64,000 bases of DNA from UBA7359 sp041689615 (GTDB taxonomy: Bacteria > Pseudomonadota > Gammaproteobacteria > Eutrophobiales > Eutrophobiaceae), in NCBI GenBank assembly GCA_041689615.1, contig JBDNFW010000033.1, forward strand, positions 267,707 to 331,706, read 5' to 3'. Numbering within the stretch: position 1 is the stretch's first letter; each line of letters opens with the position of its first letter. A program made the position numbers and the translations under genes. This document shows positions 43,984 to 54,165 of the stretch, piece by piece. Below the pieces are notes generated by a model. The model was not told the origin of the DNA and did not search any database. It saw nothing but the letters and a program-made list of their open reading frames with translations.

Positions 43984-45414
43984 TTAACCAGCTAATGCCG
44001 ACAAACACAAAGCCATCAACGCATTAGGCGCCAAGCCCAATAACAAGATCAACAATCCATTAACACTTAATACCATTCGCATTTGCTTAGATGCTTTAAT
44101 CGCTGTCATCGAATCTGCTTTATCAAAATACATCAGCTTAACTATACGCAAGTAGTAGTAAGCCCCGATAATAGAAAAGACTACGGCAACGGCAGCTAGG
44201 GTTACAAAACCCGATGCCACCAGTTCTTTTAAGACAAACCATTTTGACCAGAAGCCAAGAAACGGTGGAACACCTGCCATTGAAAACATTAGACACAACA
44301 TAATAAAAGCAAACCAGGGACTACGGTCTGACAGGCCTTTAAAGTCATCCAGCATTTCAGCTTCAAAACTATTTCGACTTAACAGGATAATCATACCAAA
44401 CGCACCCATGCTCATTAGCGCATAGCTGATAATATAAAACATCGAACCGGAAAAACCGGTACCTGTTCCTGCAATAAGGCCGAGGAATAAAAATCCAACA
44501 TGTGCAATCGTTGAATAAGCCAACATGCGTTTTATATTTGTCTGGGCTATAGCAATGATGTTACCGAGGCCCATTGATAGAACAGCAAGTATCATTAAGA
44601 TTGACTGCCAGTCAGAAATTAATGGAAACAAACCATCAACCAATACACGCATTGCCATAGCAAAGGCCGCAAGTTTTGGAGCGGTACTAATGAACAAGGT
44701 TACTGAGGTTGGCGCACCTTGATAAACATCGGGTACCCACATATGAAATGGTGCAGCACCTAATTTGAATGCTATTCCAATAATCATAAAGATCATGCCA
44801 AAGACAAGATAGGAACGATTAATAGAATCACTGCTTGCCGCTTCAGCGATACTAGCTAATTGTAAATGTCCGGTAAGTCCATAAATCATTGAAATACCAT
44901 ATAACAACATACCCGATGCCAAGGCACCGAGAATAAAATATTTCATCGCCGCTTCAGAGGCTGATTCGGAATCACGTTGCATGGCAACCATGGCATACAA
45001 AGACAGTGATAATAATTCCAGACCAAGATACACAGATAAAAGACTCGCAGCAGAAGCCATAATCATCATGCCAAGTACCGCAAATAATCCCAGGACAAAG
45101 TATTCGCCTTTTAGAGATCGTTGTTCTTTCAGGTATTCATAGGAATAAAGAAAAACAAAGAAGGTAATACCACACATAAAGGCTTTGAGCGTCGCACTCA
45201 TGGCATCACTAATAAAACCATTATTAAATGCATATGCAACATCAGTTGGAAAGTTATTCAACACTAATACTAGTGTGATTAACAAAGTTGCCTGAGTAAC
45301 CCAGTATGTTAATGAATGTAGTGGGTCTTTATTAAAGGCATCGACAATCAATACCAGACACGCTAAAGCAAATAAGGTGATTTCGGGTATAGCCAGTATT
45401 AAGTCAGCATTCAT
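43984..45414 (-). CDS. nuoN: NADH-quinone oxidoreductase subunit N
   Basis: This 476-residue antiporter-like membrane subunit of complex I has the helix-5 Glu (SVYLGLELLSLSLYAM) and the helix-7 Lys region (GIAFKLGAAPFHMWVPDVYQGAP). It is the last gene of the nuo operon and overlaps nuoM by 4 bp. A near-identical piece of its 3' end is found at 43146-43198. Confidence 0.96.
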   Translation of the reverse strand: MNADLILAIPEITLFALACLVLIVDAFNKDPLHSLTYWVTQATLLITLVLVLNNFPTDVAYAFNNGFISDAMSATLKAFMCGITFFVFLYSYEYLKEQRSLKGEYFVLGLFAVLGMMIMASAASLLSVYLGLELLSLSLYAMVAMQRDSESASEAAMKYFILGALASGMLLYGISMIYGLTGHLQLASIAEAASSDSINRSYLVFGMIFMIIGIAFKLGAAPFHMWVPDVYQGAPTSVTLFISTAPKLAAFAMAMRVLVDGLFPLISDWQSILMILAVLSMGLGNIIAIAQTNIKRMLAYSTIAHVGFLFLGLIAGTGTGFSGSMFYIISYALMSMGAFGMIILLSRNSFEAEMLDDFKGLSDRSPWFAFIMLCLMFSMAGVPPFLGFWSKWFVLKELVASGFVTLAAVAVVFSIIGAYYYLRIVKLMYFDKADSMTAIKASKQMRMVLSVNGLLILLLGLAPNALMALCLSALAG

Positions 45415-46931
45415 AAAATTTTACTCTGCAATACATGTTTAATCAGTTCTTCTACAGTCACATGCATAACATCAAAGATAGGTGCAGGCCAAACACCGAA
45501 CATTATGACAACAATAGCTAACATAAAGAGAATAAAACCTTCTCTACTGTTAATGTCTTTTAACTCAGCGACGTCTTCTTTGGTAACATCGCCGAAGATC
45601 ACCCGTTTGTACATCCATAAACTATAAGCTGCACCAAGGATTAATGTTAATGCCGCAGTAAAGGCAATCCAGAAACTGGCTTTGAAACTACTCAGTATCA
45701 CCAGAAATTCGCCAACAAAACCTGAAGTTCCGGGCAATCCTGAATTAGCCAGAACAAAGAGCATCATAAAAGCCGCGAAGTAAGGCATGCTATTAACCAC
45801 ACCACCATAGTCTTTAATCATTCGGCTGTGTAAACGATCGTACATCACACCAACGCAAAGAAACATGGCGGCTGAAATAAAACCATGAGAAATCATTTGC
45901 ATCATGGCGCCTTCCATCCCCATGATTGCACCTGAATCTGACCCTGTAGCTGCAACAATCGCGAAAGGAATAAAGAAACCCAGTGTGACAAAACCCATAT
46001 GTGATATTGATGAGTAAGCAATTAACTTTTTCATATCTTCCTGAACCAGTGCCACAAAGCCGATATAAACAATTGCTATTAATGAAAGAACAATCATTGC
46101 ATCACTAAAAAATAAACTGGCATCTGGTGTAATCGGCAAACTAAATCTGAGAAAACCATAACCACCCATCTTCAACATAATGGCAGCAAGCACCACTGAA
46201 CCACCGGTTGGTGCTTCAACATGCGCATCCGGCAACCAGGTATGTACTGGCCACATGGGGATCTTCACAGCAAAGGCCAGAAAGAACGCAATAAAGATAA
46301 GTTTTTGAGCTGATAAACTTAGCGGAACATCATGTAAAGCTTCAATATTAAAACTACCTGCTACGGAATACAGATAGAGAAAAGCGACTAGCATAAAGAC
46401 CGAACCCAGGAAGGTATAAAGAAAAAACTTTATTGTAGCGTAAACTCGGTTTGGCCCACCCCAAATACCAATGATTAAAAACATCGGTATCAACATTGCT
46501 TCCCAGAACACATAAAACAAGATGACATCGAGTGCGATAAAAACCGCATTCATTAATCCAGTAAGAATTAAAAAGGCACACATATAATAAGAAATGCGTT
46601 TCTCTATCACTTCCCATGAAGCCAGAATAACAAGTATTGTAGTGAACGTGGTCAGCAAGATTAATGGCAAGGCAATACCATCAACACCAAGATGATATTT
46701 AATATTAAATGCACTTATCCATTCCGTCTCTTCAACAAACTGCATACCGGAATAAGAGATATCAAATTGACAATACAACATAATAGAAAAAACAAAGGTA
46801 ATAATAGAAACAGCAAGCGAAAAGTATTTCACCGTTTCTTCCTGACGATCACCCGCAATCAAAACCCAGATGCCACCGAGTATCGGTGTCCAGATAAGCA
46901 TACTTAATAAAGGTAAATTACTTAATGTCAT
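45411..46931 (-). CDS. nuoM: NADH-quinone oxidoreductase subunit M
   Basis: This 506-residue proton-pumping membrane subunit of complex I has the helix-5 Glu in FYVFWEAMLIPMFLIIG and the helix-7 Lys in AVKIPMWPVHTWLPDAHVEAP. It starts 22 bp after nuoL and overlaps nuoN by 4 bp. Confidence 0.96.
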   Translation of the reverse strand: MTLSNLPLLSMLIWTPILGGIWVLIAGDRQEETVKYFSLAVSIITFVFSIMLYCQFDISYSGMQFVEETEWISAFNIKYHLGVDGIALPLILLTTFTTILVILASWEVIEKRISYYMCAFLILTGLMNAVFIALDVILFYVFWEAMLIPMFLIIGIWGGPNRVYATIKFFLYTFLGSVFMLVAFLYLYSVAGSFNIEALHDVPLSLSAQKLIFIAFFLAFAVKIPMWPVHTWLPDAHVEAPTGGSVVLAAIMLKMGGYGFLRFSLPITPDASLFFSDAMIVLSLIAIVYIGFVALVQEDMKKLIAYSSISHMGFVTLGFFIPFAIVAATGSDSGAIMGMEGAMMQMISHGFISAAMFLCVGVMYDRLHSRMIKDYGGVVNSMPYFAAFMMLFVLANSGLPGTSGFVGEFLVILSSFKASFWIAFTAALTLILGAAYSLWMYKRVIFGDVTKEDVAELKDINSREGFILFMLAIVVIMFGVWPAPIFDVMHVTVEELIKHVLQSKIL

Positions 46932-46953
46932 GTGTTTATTCTTTAATAAATAA

Positions 46954-48930
46954 TTAGTTCAATATTCCATGTACAAATACGCCAAGCAGTACAAGCAAAC
47001 CGATAATGATGGCAAAGGCATAATCATAGAGATAACCCGTCTGTATCTTGCGGACAACACTTGAAATAATTCCGACACTTCGTGCAGTACCGTTAACAAA
47101 CAAACCATCAATAATTTTCTCATCACCAATTTTCCAAAGCAGCTGCCCTATTTCTCTTGTACCTCTGGCAAAAACCAGTTGATTAAAATCATCAAAACCA
47201 TATTTGTTGAGTAAAATTTTATGAATAAATCCGGTCTTACTCACGATCTTGGCTGGCAGTTCCGGAAACTTGATGTAACAAAGCCATGCAACGAATATTC
47301 CTGAGGACATTAAAATAAGAACCAGAGGATGTTGAATAGAATGCATCAAAAATCCGCCTATACCATGATAGTTGTGCCCCATTTCTGCCAACACATCATG
47401 TTCGGAAGCTACATAAATAGCGTCGCCAAAATAGCCACCGAATAACATCGGACCAATTAAAAATGCACCTAATATTAATGAAGGTATTGCCAGGATTGAT
47501 AAAGGCACGGTAACGACAGCTGGTGCTTCATGCAAATGCTTCCATGTTTCGATATCCATTCTTTGCTCGCCATGAAAGGTCATAAAAAGTAAACGAAAGC
47601 TATATAAGGCCGTGATGAATACACCAATCAGAACAGAGTAGTAAGCGAACTGCGCGCCATATAATGAAGAGTGATGAACTGCTTCAATAATCGCATCTTT
47701 GGAAAAGAAACCCGAAGTACCGGGAAAACCAATCAATGCCAGAGTACCAAAGAAGCAGGTTATCCAGGTAATCGGCATGGCTTTATATAAGCCACCCATT
47801 TTTCGCATATCCTGTTCGTGATGCATAACAATAATCACTGCACCTGCGGCCAGGAATAATAATGCTTTAAAGAAAGCATGTGTCACTAGATGAAACATTG
47901 CTGCCGCATAAGCTGAAGCACCTAAAGCAACCGTCATATAACCGAGTTGCGACAAGGTTGAGTAAGCAACAACACGTTTAATATCGTTTTGCACCAGACC
48001 AAGAAAGCCCATAAACAGCGCAGTAATCGAGCCAATGATTAAAATAAAACTGAGTGCGGTTTCTGATAATTCAAATAACGGTGACATCCTCGATACCATA
48101 AAGATACCAGCAGTCACCATAGTTGCGGCATGGATTAATGCAGAGATAGGTGTTGGACCTTCCATTGAATCAGGTAGCCAAACATGTAATGGGACTTGTG
48201 CTGATTTACCCATCGCACCGATAAATAGACAGATACATATTACTGTCATTAATGACCAGGGCTCGTTACCAAAAATTGTTATTGTTGTTTCTGCATGTCG
48301 TCCAACATCGGCAAAGACAGTCGCATAATCTAATGAATTGAAATACATTAGTACTGCGGCAATACCCAGTAGAAAACCAAAGTCACCTACTCTGTTCACT
48401 AAAAAGGCTTTCATATTAGCGAAGATGGCTGTTTCTTTTTTGTACCAGAAACCAATCAATAAATATGAAATAACCCCCACTGCTTCCCAACCGAAAAATA
48501 ACTGTAGGAAGTTATTCGACATCACCAGCATCAACATGGCAAAGGTAAACATGGAGATATAACTAAAAAAACGTTGATAGCCCGGATCATCATGCATGTA
48601 ACCAATGGTATATATATGGATCATCCAGGAAACAAAGGTCACAACAACCATCATCGTTACAGAAAGTGGATCAATCAAAAATCCAATTTGAAAATCAATG
48701 CCGCCACTACTTAACCATGTGTATAGCGCCTGATTGTACACGGCAGCTCCATCAAACATATGATGTTTATAAGCCACCATAGAAAGAATACTAGAGACTG
48801 CCACACCAATGATAGTGACCCAATGCGCGCCACTTCTTCCAATCACTTTGCCAAACAAACCCGCGATCAAAGAACCAACTAACGGTGCTAGCACAATGAT
48901 TAAATAAATTGTTTCCATGTTCTCAAACAT
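46954..48930 (-). CDS. nuoL: NADH-quinone oxidoreductase subunit L
   Basis: This 658-residue distal proton-pumping subunit of complex I has helix-5 Glu in LFFGWEAVGVISYLL, Lys in MGKSAQVPLHVWLPDSMEGP, and a C-terminal extension consistent with the long lateral helix. It is separated from nuoK by a 246-bp gap occupied by repeat element D, the largest break in this otherwise compact part of the operon. Its ribosome binding site is weak (GGGTTACTC ahead of ATG) and lies at the end of that element. Confidence 0.96.
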   Translation of the reverse strand: MFENMETIYLIIVLAPLVGSLIAGLFGKVIGRSGAHWVTIIGVAVSSILSMVAYKHHMFDGAAVYNQALYTWLSSGGIDFQIGFLIDPLSVTMMVVVTFVSWMIHIYTIGYMHDDPGYQRFFSYISMFTFAMLMLVMSNNFLQLFFGWEAVGVISYLLIGFWYKKETAIFANMKAFLVNRVGDFGFLLGIAAVLMYFNSLDYATVFADVGRHAETTITIFGNEPWSLMTVICICLFIGAMGKSAQVPLHVWLPDSMEGPTPISALIHAATMVTAGIFMVSRMSPLFELSETALSFILIIGSITALFMGFLGLVQNDIKRVVAYSTLSQLGYMTVALGASAYAAAMFHLVTHAFFKALLFLAAGAVIIVMHHEQDMRKMGGLYKAMPITWITCFFGTLALIGFPGTSGFFSKDAIIEAVHHSSLYGAQFAYYSVLIGVFITALYSFRLLFMTFHGEQRMDIETWKHLHEAPAVVTVPLSILAIPSLILGAFLIGPMLFGGYFGDAIYVASEHDVLAEMGHNYHGIGGFLMHSIQHPLVLILMSSGIFVAWLCYIKFPELPAKIVSKTGFIHKILLNKYGFDDFNQLVFARGTREIGQLLWKIGDEKIIDGLFVNGTARSVGIISSVVRKIQTGYLYDYAFAIIIGLLVLLGVFVHGILN

Positions 48931-48934
48931 GAGT

Positions 48935-49177
48935 AACCCGTAAATTGTATAAGTTGCCGAAATGATAGCGCTGTGTTGGTGCGAACATGAGCGTGCTCAC
49001 GACCGTAATCATAGCAGTAGCTATGGTGAAGGGAGTATGTGCGCTCATGGCGTGCCAAAACAAGCTAGCACTCGGCAAACATAATTTCCTGCCATTTCGA
49101 TTTTCACCATATTTATAAAATATTAGATTCATAATTTTTTAAAAATTGTTCATATGTACTTGTGCAATTTACGGGTT
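48935..49177. repeat. Long imperfect palindrome D between nuoK and nuoL
   Basis: Outer arms AACCCGTAAATTG (48935-48947) and CAATTTACGGGTT (49165-49177) are a perfect 13-bp inverted repeat extended by AAGT/ACTT. Inside, about 48951-49084, is a second long imperfect palindrome with TTGCCGA, ATGAGCG and their complements, folding to a tip at ATAGC-AGTA-GCTAT (about 49005-49019). The right arm touches the nuoK stop codon; the left arm ends five bases before the nuoL start codon. The interior differs from elements A-C but the layout is the same. Confidence 0.8.
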
Positions 49178-49482
49178 TAACCCTTCATTGTTCCAAGATC
49201 ATCAACATTGATAGAATTTTTCTTACGGAATAAAACGATGAGAATAGCCAAACCAATCGCAGATTCAGCTGCAGCCACCGTCAATATAAAAAAGACAAAT
49301 ACTTGTCCATGAATATCGCCAAGAAAATGAGAAAAAGCGATAAAGTTCATGTTCACGGAAAGCAACATCAATTCAACACACATTAGTAATATAAGAATGT
49401 TTTTTCTATTTAGAAAAATACCTGCAACACTGATACAAAATAACAGTGCTGCTAATGATAAGACTTCAGGTAAAGTAATCAT
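49177..49482 (-). CDS. nuoK: NADH-quinone oxidoreductase subunit K
   Basis: This 101-residue, three-helix membrane subunit of complex I carries the conserved Glu residues in LLMCVELMLLSVNMNF and TVAAAESAIGLAIL. It overlaps nuoJ by 4 bp. The stop codon touches the right arm of element D. Confidence 0.95.
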   Translation of the reverse strand: MITLPEVLSLAALLFCISVAGIFLNRKNILILLMCVELMLLSVNMNFIAFSHFLGDIHGQVFVFFILTVAAAESAIGLAILIVLFRKKNSINVDDLGTMKG

Positions 49483-50102
49483 GCATCTGATTCCCCATTC
49501 TTTGCCTTAGGCTCTGATTGCATTTTGATGATACGTAAACGATCCTTCTTTTTAACAAACACTTGCTTATTCGGATTGATTGATTTGTTTATTTTCAATT
49601 TACTCATGCCCAAGGTAATTGCCGCAATAATTGCCACTAACAAAATGGCGCCGGCAATCTCAAACTGAAAAAGATATTGCGTATAAATCGCTATACCCAG
49701 TTCTCGTGCATTACTGTAATTCGGGTCAAGTTGTGGTGTTGCTGTATAACGTTCAGATAAAAAGTAATCCGAACCAACAACCAATCCCATTGAGATCACC
49801 ATTAATACCGCGACGATAATACCGGCCGGCAAATAGCGTGCGAATCCTTCCTTCACAGTCACCTGATTAATATCCAGCATCATGACAACAAAAATAAACA
49901 ACACCATTACCGCACCGACATAAACCAGCACCAATGTTATTGCCAAAAATTCTGCTTCTAATAACAACCAGATTGCAGATGATGCAAAAAACGAAAGAAT
50001 AAGAAACAAAGCAGCATGAATCGGATTACGCACAACCACGACCATTGATGCTGAGAAGATCAACATACCCGCAAAAAGATAAAAAATAATTTGCTCAATC
50101 AT
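49479..50102 (-). CDS. nuoJ: NADH-quinone oxidoreductase subunit J
   Basis: This 207-residue membrane subunit has five helices and the conserved VYVGAVMVLFIFVVMML segment. A basic, polar C-terminal tail of about 45 residues extends beyond the last helix. It starts 55 bp after nuoI and overlaps nuoK by 4 bp. Confidence 0.95.
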   Translation of the reverse strand: MIEQIIFYLFAGMLIFSASMVVVVRNPIHAALFLILSFFASSAIWLLLEAEFLAITLVLVYVGAVMVLFIFVVMMLDINQVTVKEGFARYLPAGIIVAVLMVISMGLVVGSDYFLSERYTATPQLDPNYSNARELGIAIYTQYLFQFEIAGAILLVAIIAAITLGMSKLKINKSINPNKQVFVKKKDRLRIIKMQSEPKAKNGESDA

Positions 50103-50157
50103 TCGCTATATCTCTTTTTTTCTTTAAACATTTTTCTATCATAATCACACTTTATAT

Positions 50158-50649
50158 TTATCGATAAAAAGCATCTCTGGCACGGTCTTCGGCAATCTGT
50201 TTTTCTTCCCTATCACCTACTGCTAACAACTTTTCTTTGGTCATCAATAAGTCATCGCGATTTTCACCGTGGTATTCGAATATTCTTGTTTCAACGATGG
50301 CATCAACCGGACATGATTCTTCACAAAAACCACAAAAGATACATTTAGCCAGATCAATATCGTATTTCGTTGTACGTCGACTTCCATCATCACGTGCTTC
50401 AGATTCAATCGTAATGGCTACAGCCGGACAAACAGCTTCACATAACTTGCAAGCAATACAACGTTCTTCACCATTAGGATAACGACGTAAAGCATGTAAT
50501 CCACGGAAACGATGTGACTGTGGTGTTTTTTCTTCCGGGTATTGCACGGTAACTTTTCGTTTAAACATATACCGTCCGGTAAGCTGTAAACCTTTTAACA
50601 GTTCCCAAAGAAACAAGCTTTGAATGTAATTTTTAATATTATTCATCAT
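50158..50649 (-). CDS. nuoI: NADH-quinone oxidoreductase subunit I
   Basis: This 163-residue peripheral subunit carries two 4Fe-4S clusters (N6a, N6b) in CIACKLCEAVCP and CIFCGFCEESCP. It relays electrons towards NuoB. The gene begins 2 bp after nuoH. Confidence 0.97.
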   Translation of the reverse strand: MMNNIKNYIQSLFLWELLKGLQLTGRYMFKRKVTVQYPEEKTPQSHRFRGLHALRRYPNGEERCIACKLCEAVCPAVAITIESEARDDGSRRTTKYDIDLAKCIFCGFCEESCPVDAIVETRIFEYHGENRDDLLMTKEKLLAVGDREEKQIAEDRARDAFYR

Positions 50650-50651
50650 AA

Positions 50652-51767
50652 TTAATCAAACCAGGGCGGTACATCTGCTACGACCATTGCTGACACCACA
50701 ACTAACCAGACTATGGTTAAAGGAATAAATACTTTCCAGCCTAAACGCATGATTTGATCATAACGGTATCGCGGGAAAGTAGCTCTGAACCATAAAAATA
50801 AAAACATGAAAAAGGATGTCTTAGCTAACAACCAAAGTATTGGTGGCACCCATGCAAACAAATCTTCGAGAACAGGTATTCCCTGAACGGGCGATAACCA
50901 ACCACCACAAAATAGTATTGCTGATAATATAGCAATCAAAATCATATTGGCGTATTCCGCCATAAAAAAGACCGAGAATGCCATGCCACCGTATTCAACG
51001 TGAAACCCAGCAACGATTTCAGATTCACCTTCGGCAACATCGAACGGGGCTCGGTTTGTTTCAGCGAGACCTGAAATAAAGTAAATAACAAATAAAGGAA
51101 ACAAAGGTAGCCAGTACCAGTGAATAACACTGCCCGCTTGAGAATCAACAATGTCGCCCAGATTCAAACTACCGGCGGCAACCAAAACGCCAACCAAGGC
51201 AAAGCCCATGGCAATTTCATAAGACACAATTTGAGCAGCCGATCGCATAGCACCTAAAAATGCATATTTTGAATTCGATGCCCAACCGGCAATGATGACG
51301 CCGTAAACCGCCAACGATGTCAGCGCTAATACATATAATAAACCAGCATTAATATCAGCTAGAACTTTCGTGTCATCAAAAGGAATTACGGCCCATGCTG
51401 CAACTGAAGGTGCTAAAGATAATATCGGCGCGATAACAAATAAGGAACGATTTGATCCTGTTGGAATAACAATTTCTTTAAACATTAATTTGACTGCATC
51501 CGCGATAGGTTGACCAAGACCCCACAAACTAAAACCAAAGAAGCCAACCCGGTTTGGTCCAATACGACCTTGAATATAACCAATCACCTTGCGTTCGGCA
51601 TAAGTAAAATACGCAACCGTTATCAATACAGGAACTAATATAGATAGAATTTTTATGATTGTTTGCAATACAGTCAGCGCTTGAGCTTGATAATCAATCG
51701 GAACAATCAGTGTGGTTATAGGTAACAACACATGTTGACTGATAAATTGGTAGAGTATATCCAACAT
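50652..51767 (-). CDS. nuoH: NADH-quinone oxidoreductase subunit H
   Basis: This 371-residue membrane subunit at the quinone-binding junction has ERKVIGYIQGRIGPNRVG, LAETNRAPFDVAEGESE and FLWFRATFPRYRYDQ. It overlaps the nuoG stop by one base (TAATG). Confidence 0.97.
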   Translation of the reverse strand: MLDILYQFISQHVLLPITTLIVPIDYQAQALTVLQTIIKILSILVPVLITVAYFTYAERKVIGYIQGRIGPNRVGFFGFSLWGLGQPIADAVKLMFKEIVIPTGSNRSLFVIAPILSLAPSVAAWAVIPFDDTKVLADINAGLLYVLALTSLAVYGVIIAGWASNSKYAFLGAMRSAAQIVSYEIAMGFALVGVLVAAGSLNLGDIVDSQAGSVIHWYWLPLFPLFVIYFISGLAETNRAPFDVAEGESEIVAGFHVEYGGMAFSVFFMAEYANMILIAILSAILFCGGWLSPVQGIPVLEDLFAWVPPILWLLAKTSFFMFLFLWFRATFPRYRYDQIMRLGWKVFIPLTIVWLVVVSAMVVADVPPWFD

Positions 51768-54148
51768 TAGCTCTTCGCAATCCTTATAGCACCAAATGAT
51801 GCGCCCAGATTTATTTGATCAGGATGTGCCGAATGAATTAATACACAATCATCTGCTACACGCTCATCAATAATCACTTTCAAAATAACACTACTTTCAT
51901 CCTGCTCAACTTTTGCATTGTCATCGTTAGCTAATTTATGCTTCGCTGCTAACACAGAGTTAATATGAATTGCGCCATCAGAAACATCTTTTGTTTTTTG
52001 TAGGGAAACTGCTCGGCGGCTTATCGAATCAATCATATTCATCGGTGTTTCAGTAATTCGCTGCACACCATTAGAACTGGTGTTTATTGAAACTAATACT
52101 TTCCATTTTTCCGAATTATCACCTTTGATATCACCTGTCTCTTTCATTACTTCATCAAGTACATCAGTTGAAGACTGATAGTCAAATCCATCAAGCTCAA
52201 AATAATTACCTAACACTCTTAATACTTTCCAGGCGGGTCTTGCTTCAGATAAAGGAGCAACAACGCCAGCAAAACTCTGGCTAGTTCCTTCATTATTAAT
52301 ATAAGTGCCGGACGTTTCAGTAAACACAGAGATTGGTAATAGGACATCTGCATATTCGTTCATTTCATCACTGCGGAACGACGTTAAAGAAACAACAAAA
52401 TCAGCATTCTTCATTGCTTCACGAGCTAAACGACTGTCATAACAATCCAGTTCAGGTTCAACACCCATTAATACATAAGCTTTTAATTTTTCTTGCAGCA
52501 TTTCCAGTGTATTCATGCCTGCATTTGTTTGTTGTTTAACTCCCGCTAAACGATGAGGCACTGCACCTGCTAACCATGCGCCGGATGTATTTGCATTCTC
52601 TGATAAATAACCCAGTTTTGAATTACTTAATTTAGTAATCCATCCAGCAAGTGAGCGTAGTATTGAAAACTGTGGATGCGCCATTGCCAGATTACCTAAC
52701 ATGACAATCGCATTGTCCGCATTAACAAGATTAGCTGCTATGGTTTTATGAACGTCATTAACAACTGCTTTATCAACACTCTGTTTTACCAGTAGATCTA
52801 CATCCTTATCAGAAGACTCAACAAGCGCTTTCAATATAGAAGCTAACTCCATCGCCATCATGTCAGGAGCAACAATACTTTTTGCTGCCACTGGAAAATT
52901 AAAATCGTAATCAACCGGATTCAAGGCCATAACTGTTGCGCCATGTAATACTGCTTTACGAATTCGATGATTAATAATCGGTTGATCTTTTCGGACATTA
53001 CTACCTATGAGCAATACTGATTGCAAGGTATCAAACTCAGCAATACTTTGACCTAAATAAGGAAAGCTTGGCGCAGTATCTTGATCTGAAAAATCAGATT
53101 GCTTTAAACGGCTATCGATATTGCTTGAACCAATACCACGTATGAATTTTTGTAACAGGTATAATTCTTCGAGTGTCGATGACGCAGAAGCAATCGCACC
53201 TATTTGGTTTGACTCTTCTGAATCAATAAGCACTTTCAAACTATTTTTAACAACATCCAATGCTGTTTCCCAATCTACTTCATGCCATGTTCCCTTTTCT
53301 TTAACCATTGGCATTTGTAATCGGTCGTCACTATAAACCGCTTCATAACTAAAACGATCACGATCGGATAACCATACTTCATTAATAGCTTCATTGTTTG
53401 CCGGAACAACACGTTTAACCTGATTGCCTTTTACGTGAACATGAATATTTGAACCGACAGAATCATGCGGAGCAATAGCATCTTTTTGTACTAGCTCCCA
53501 TGTTCTTGCAGAATAACGGAAAGGCTTGGAAGTTAATGCACCAACAGGACAGAGATCAATAATATTGCCTGACATTTCAGAACTGACACTTTTTTCAATG
53601 TAGGTTCCGATTTGCATGTTCTCGCCACGACCGGTTGCACCCATTTCTCGTAGACCAGCGATTTCTTCACCAAAACGAACACAGCGCGTGCAATGAATAC
53701 AACGTGTTAAATCTGTCTGGATTAATGGACCAATATTTTTATCTTCAACTACACGTTTCTTTTCTTGATAACGTGATACATCCTGACCATAGCCCATGGC
53801 CAAATCCTGTAATTCACATTCACCACCCTGATCACAAATAGGACAATCTAAAGGATGGTTAATCAGTAAAAATTCCATAACTGATTTTTGTGCATTAATA
53901 GCTGCTTTAGATCGGGTTTTAACTTTCATCCCTTCCATAACTGGCGTTGCACAAGCCGGTAACACTTTTGGTGCTTTTTCAACTTCAACCAAACACATTC
54001 TGCAACTTGCAGCGATAGTTAATTTGTTGTGATAACAAAAGCGAGGCACATAGATATCATTGGCATCCGTTACCTCAATCAGCATTTGTCCCTTATTAGC
54101 TGTTAAGGTTTGGCCATCAACTTCAATTGTTATTTTATCTTCTGACAT
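51767..54148 (-). CDS. nuoG: NADH-quinone oxidoreductase subunit G
   Basis: This 793-residue subunit has an N-terminal 2Fe-2S ferredoxin domain (CYHNKL, SCRMC), the His-Cys3 4Fe-4S site (HPLDCPICDQGGEC), another 4Fe-4S site (CIHCTRCVRF and LCPVGAL) and a large molybdopterin-oxidoreductase-like region without visible catalytic cofactor residues, as usual for NuoG. It passes electrons from NuoF to NuoI. It lies 17 bp after nuoF. Confidence 0.96.
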   Translation of the reverse strand: MSEDKITIEVDGQTLTANKGQMLIEVTDANDIYVPRFCYHNKLTIAASCRMCLVEVEKAPKVLPACATPVMEGMKVKTRSKAAINAQKSVMEFLLINHPLDCPICDQGGECELQDLAMGYGQDVSRYQEKKRVVEDKNIGPLIQTDLTRCIHCTRCVRFGEEIAGLREMGATGRGENMQIGTYIEKSVSSEMSGNIIDLCPVGALTSKPFRYSARTWELVQKDAIAPHDSVGSNIHVHVKGNQVKRVVPANNEAINEVWLSDRDRFSYEAVYSDDRLQMPMVKEKGTWHEVDWETALDVVKNSLKVLIDSEESNQIGAIASASSTLEELYLLQKFIRGIGSSNIDSRLKQSDFSDQDTAPSFPYLGQSIAEFDTLQSVLLIGSNVRKDQPIINHRIRKAVLHGATVMALNPVDYDFNFPVAAKSIVAPDMMAMELASILKALVESSDKDVDLLVKQSVDKAVVNDVHKTIAANLVNADNAIVMLGNLAMAHPQFSILRSLAGWITKLSNSKLGYLSENANTSGAWLAGAVPHRLAGVKQQTNAGMNTLEMLQEKLKAYVLMGVEPELDCYDSRLAREAMKNADFVVSLTSFRSDEMNEYADVLLPISVFTETSGTYINNEGTSQSFAGVVAPLSEARPAWKVLRVLGNYFELDGFDYQSSTDVLDEVMKETGDIKGDNSEKWKVLVSINTSSNGVQRITETPMNMIDSISRRAVSLQKTKDVSDGAIHINSVLAAKHKLANDDNAKVEQDESSVILKVIIDERVADDCVLIHSAHPDQINLGASFGAIRIAKS

Positions 54149-54165
54149 AATTTTTTATTCATATC

